Source: Streptomyces europaeiscabiei (GTDB taxonomy: Bacteria > Actinomycetota > Actinomycetes > Streptomycetales > Streptomycetaceae). From it: a DNA stretch of 64,000 nucleotides. Location of the stretch: positions 3,972,001-4,036,000 of the forward strand of contig NZ_CP107841.1 in assembly GCF_036346855.1 (NCBI RefSeq), in the 5' to 3' direction. Positions 63,669 through 64,000 of the stretch are shown piece by piece (the stretch's first letter is position 1; every line of letters starts with the position of its first letter). Position numbers and translations under genes: made by a program. The notes below the pieces were generated by a model. It was given only the letters and a program-made list of their open reading frames with translations, was not told the origin of the DNA and searched no databases.

Positions 63669-64000
63669 GACTGATGTCTCACAGGTACCCACGCGCACGT
63701 TTCAGTCCGACGACGGTCCGCTCGCCTACCTGGACGTCGGTTCGGGCACCCCGCTCGTACTGCTGCACGGCAGCTTCACCGATCACCGCATGTGGCACGA
63801 TCTGGTGCCCGCCCTCGCGGCCGGTCACCGCGTCATCGCACCGGACGCCCGAGGGCACGGCGCCTCCGCCAACGCGAGCATGCCGTTCCGCCTCACCGAC
63901 GACCTCGCCGCGCTCCTGCGCCACCTGGAAACGGGCCCGGTGGTCCTGATCGGCATGTCGATGGGCGGAGGCACGGCCGTCGACACGGCACTGGAGCATC
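63667..64000 (+). CDS. Alpha/beta hydrolase, N-terminal part; 3' end outside window
   Basis: The frame starting ATG ACT GAT GTC at 63667 is open to the window end and encodes 111 residues: QSDDGPLAYLDVGSGTPLVLLHGSF, FTDHRMWHDLVPALA, APDARGHGASA and the nucleophile elbow LIGMSMGGG with Ser near 99. It is a typical alpha/beta hydrolase N-terminal half; the rest lies beyond the window. The start codon overlaps a palindrome shared with the divergent MarR gene, so it is probably repressed by that regulator. No ribosome-binding site is apparent, so the mRNA may be leaderless. Confidence 0.88.
   Translation, partial: MTDVSQVPTRTFQSDDGPLAYLDVGSGTPLVLLHGSFTDHRMWHDLVPALAAGHRVIAPDARGHGASANASMPFRLTDDLAALLRHLETGPVVLIGMSMGGGTAVDTALEH

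Overview
This is high-GC actinobacterial chromosome, almost certainly Streptomyces. Third codon positions are strongly G/C, GTG starts are common, and there are lineage markers: an SsgA-like sporulation protein, XRE/DUF397 pairs, DasR-type operators on a GlcNAc PTS, and cysteine-bearing leader peptides. About 60 protein genes, one tRNA and several RNA or DNA regulatory elements can be supported. Gene order from about 27 kb onward resembles the hpd/ssgG/nagE2/rph neighbourhood of Streptomyces chromosomes as I remember it; I could not run an alignment.

Region 1 (1-13.6 kb) is accessory in character. It holds the C-terminal part of a DISARM-type DrmB protein, a GHKL ATPase, an XRE regulator with a DUF397 partner, a putative toxin-antitoxin pair, an AlkZ-like winged-helix protein, a lipoprotein, a membrane-anchored guanyl-RNase-like protein followed by a barstar-family inhibitor, a GlxA-type regulator and small membrane proteins. 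Region 2 (13.6-29.8 kb) holds envelope and transport genes: an MFS transporter, DUF445, a GDSL hydrolase, an ABC-2 exporter of three genes, a large bifunctional PBP, a guanidinium exporter behind a probable guanidine-III riboswitch, GroES-like, DUF3618 and Bcp genes, and two tandem HNH genes whose last stop codon shares a base with tRNA-Leu(UAG).

Region 3 (29.8-44 kb) carries the old actinobacterial block rdgB, rph, a Rv1339-like MBL enzyme, cysM, cysO, mec, DUF2017 (aosR), clpS, pncB and pncA. It is interrupted here by a GlcNAc PTS pair with dre sites, a membrane-anchored PemK-like protein, a LacI regulator and an amino-acid permease with a structured leader. cysO-cysM are preceded by a 31-codon cysteine leader ORF. 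Region 4 (44-64 kb) holds a Ser/Thr kinase, an M6 metalloprotease, two RDD proteins, ssgG, a FAD oxidase, a TPR protein, hpd divergent from an Lrp regulator, a four-gene osmoprotectant ABC importer, a Lon-like secreted protease, and a MarR regulator divergent from a hydrolase that runs off the end.

Two features recur throughout. One is a dispersed REP-like element with a GGGGCGCGGGGAACTGCGCG core, found at the 3' ends of genes and locally expanded into tandem or nested inverted repeats. The other is in-frame short tandem repeats at protein ends and in intergenic DNA, including a 14-bp array with G-quadruplex potential.
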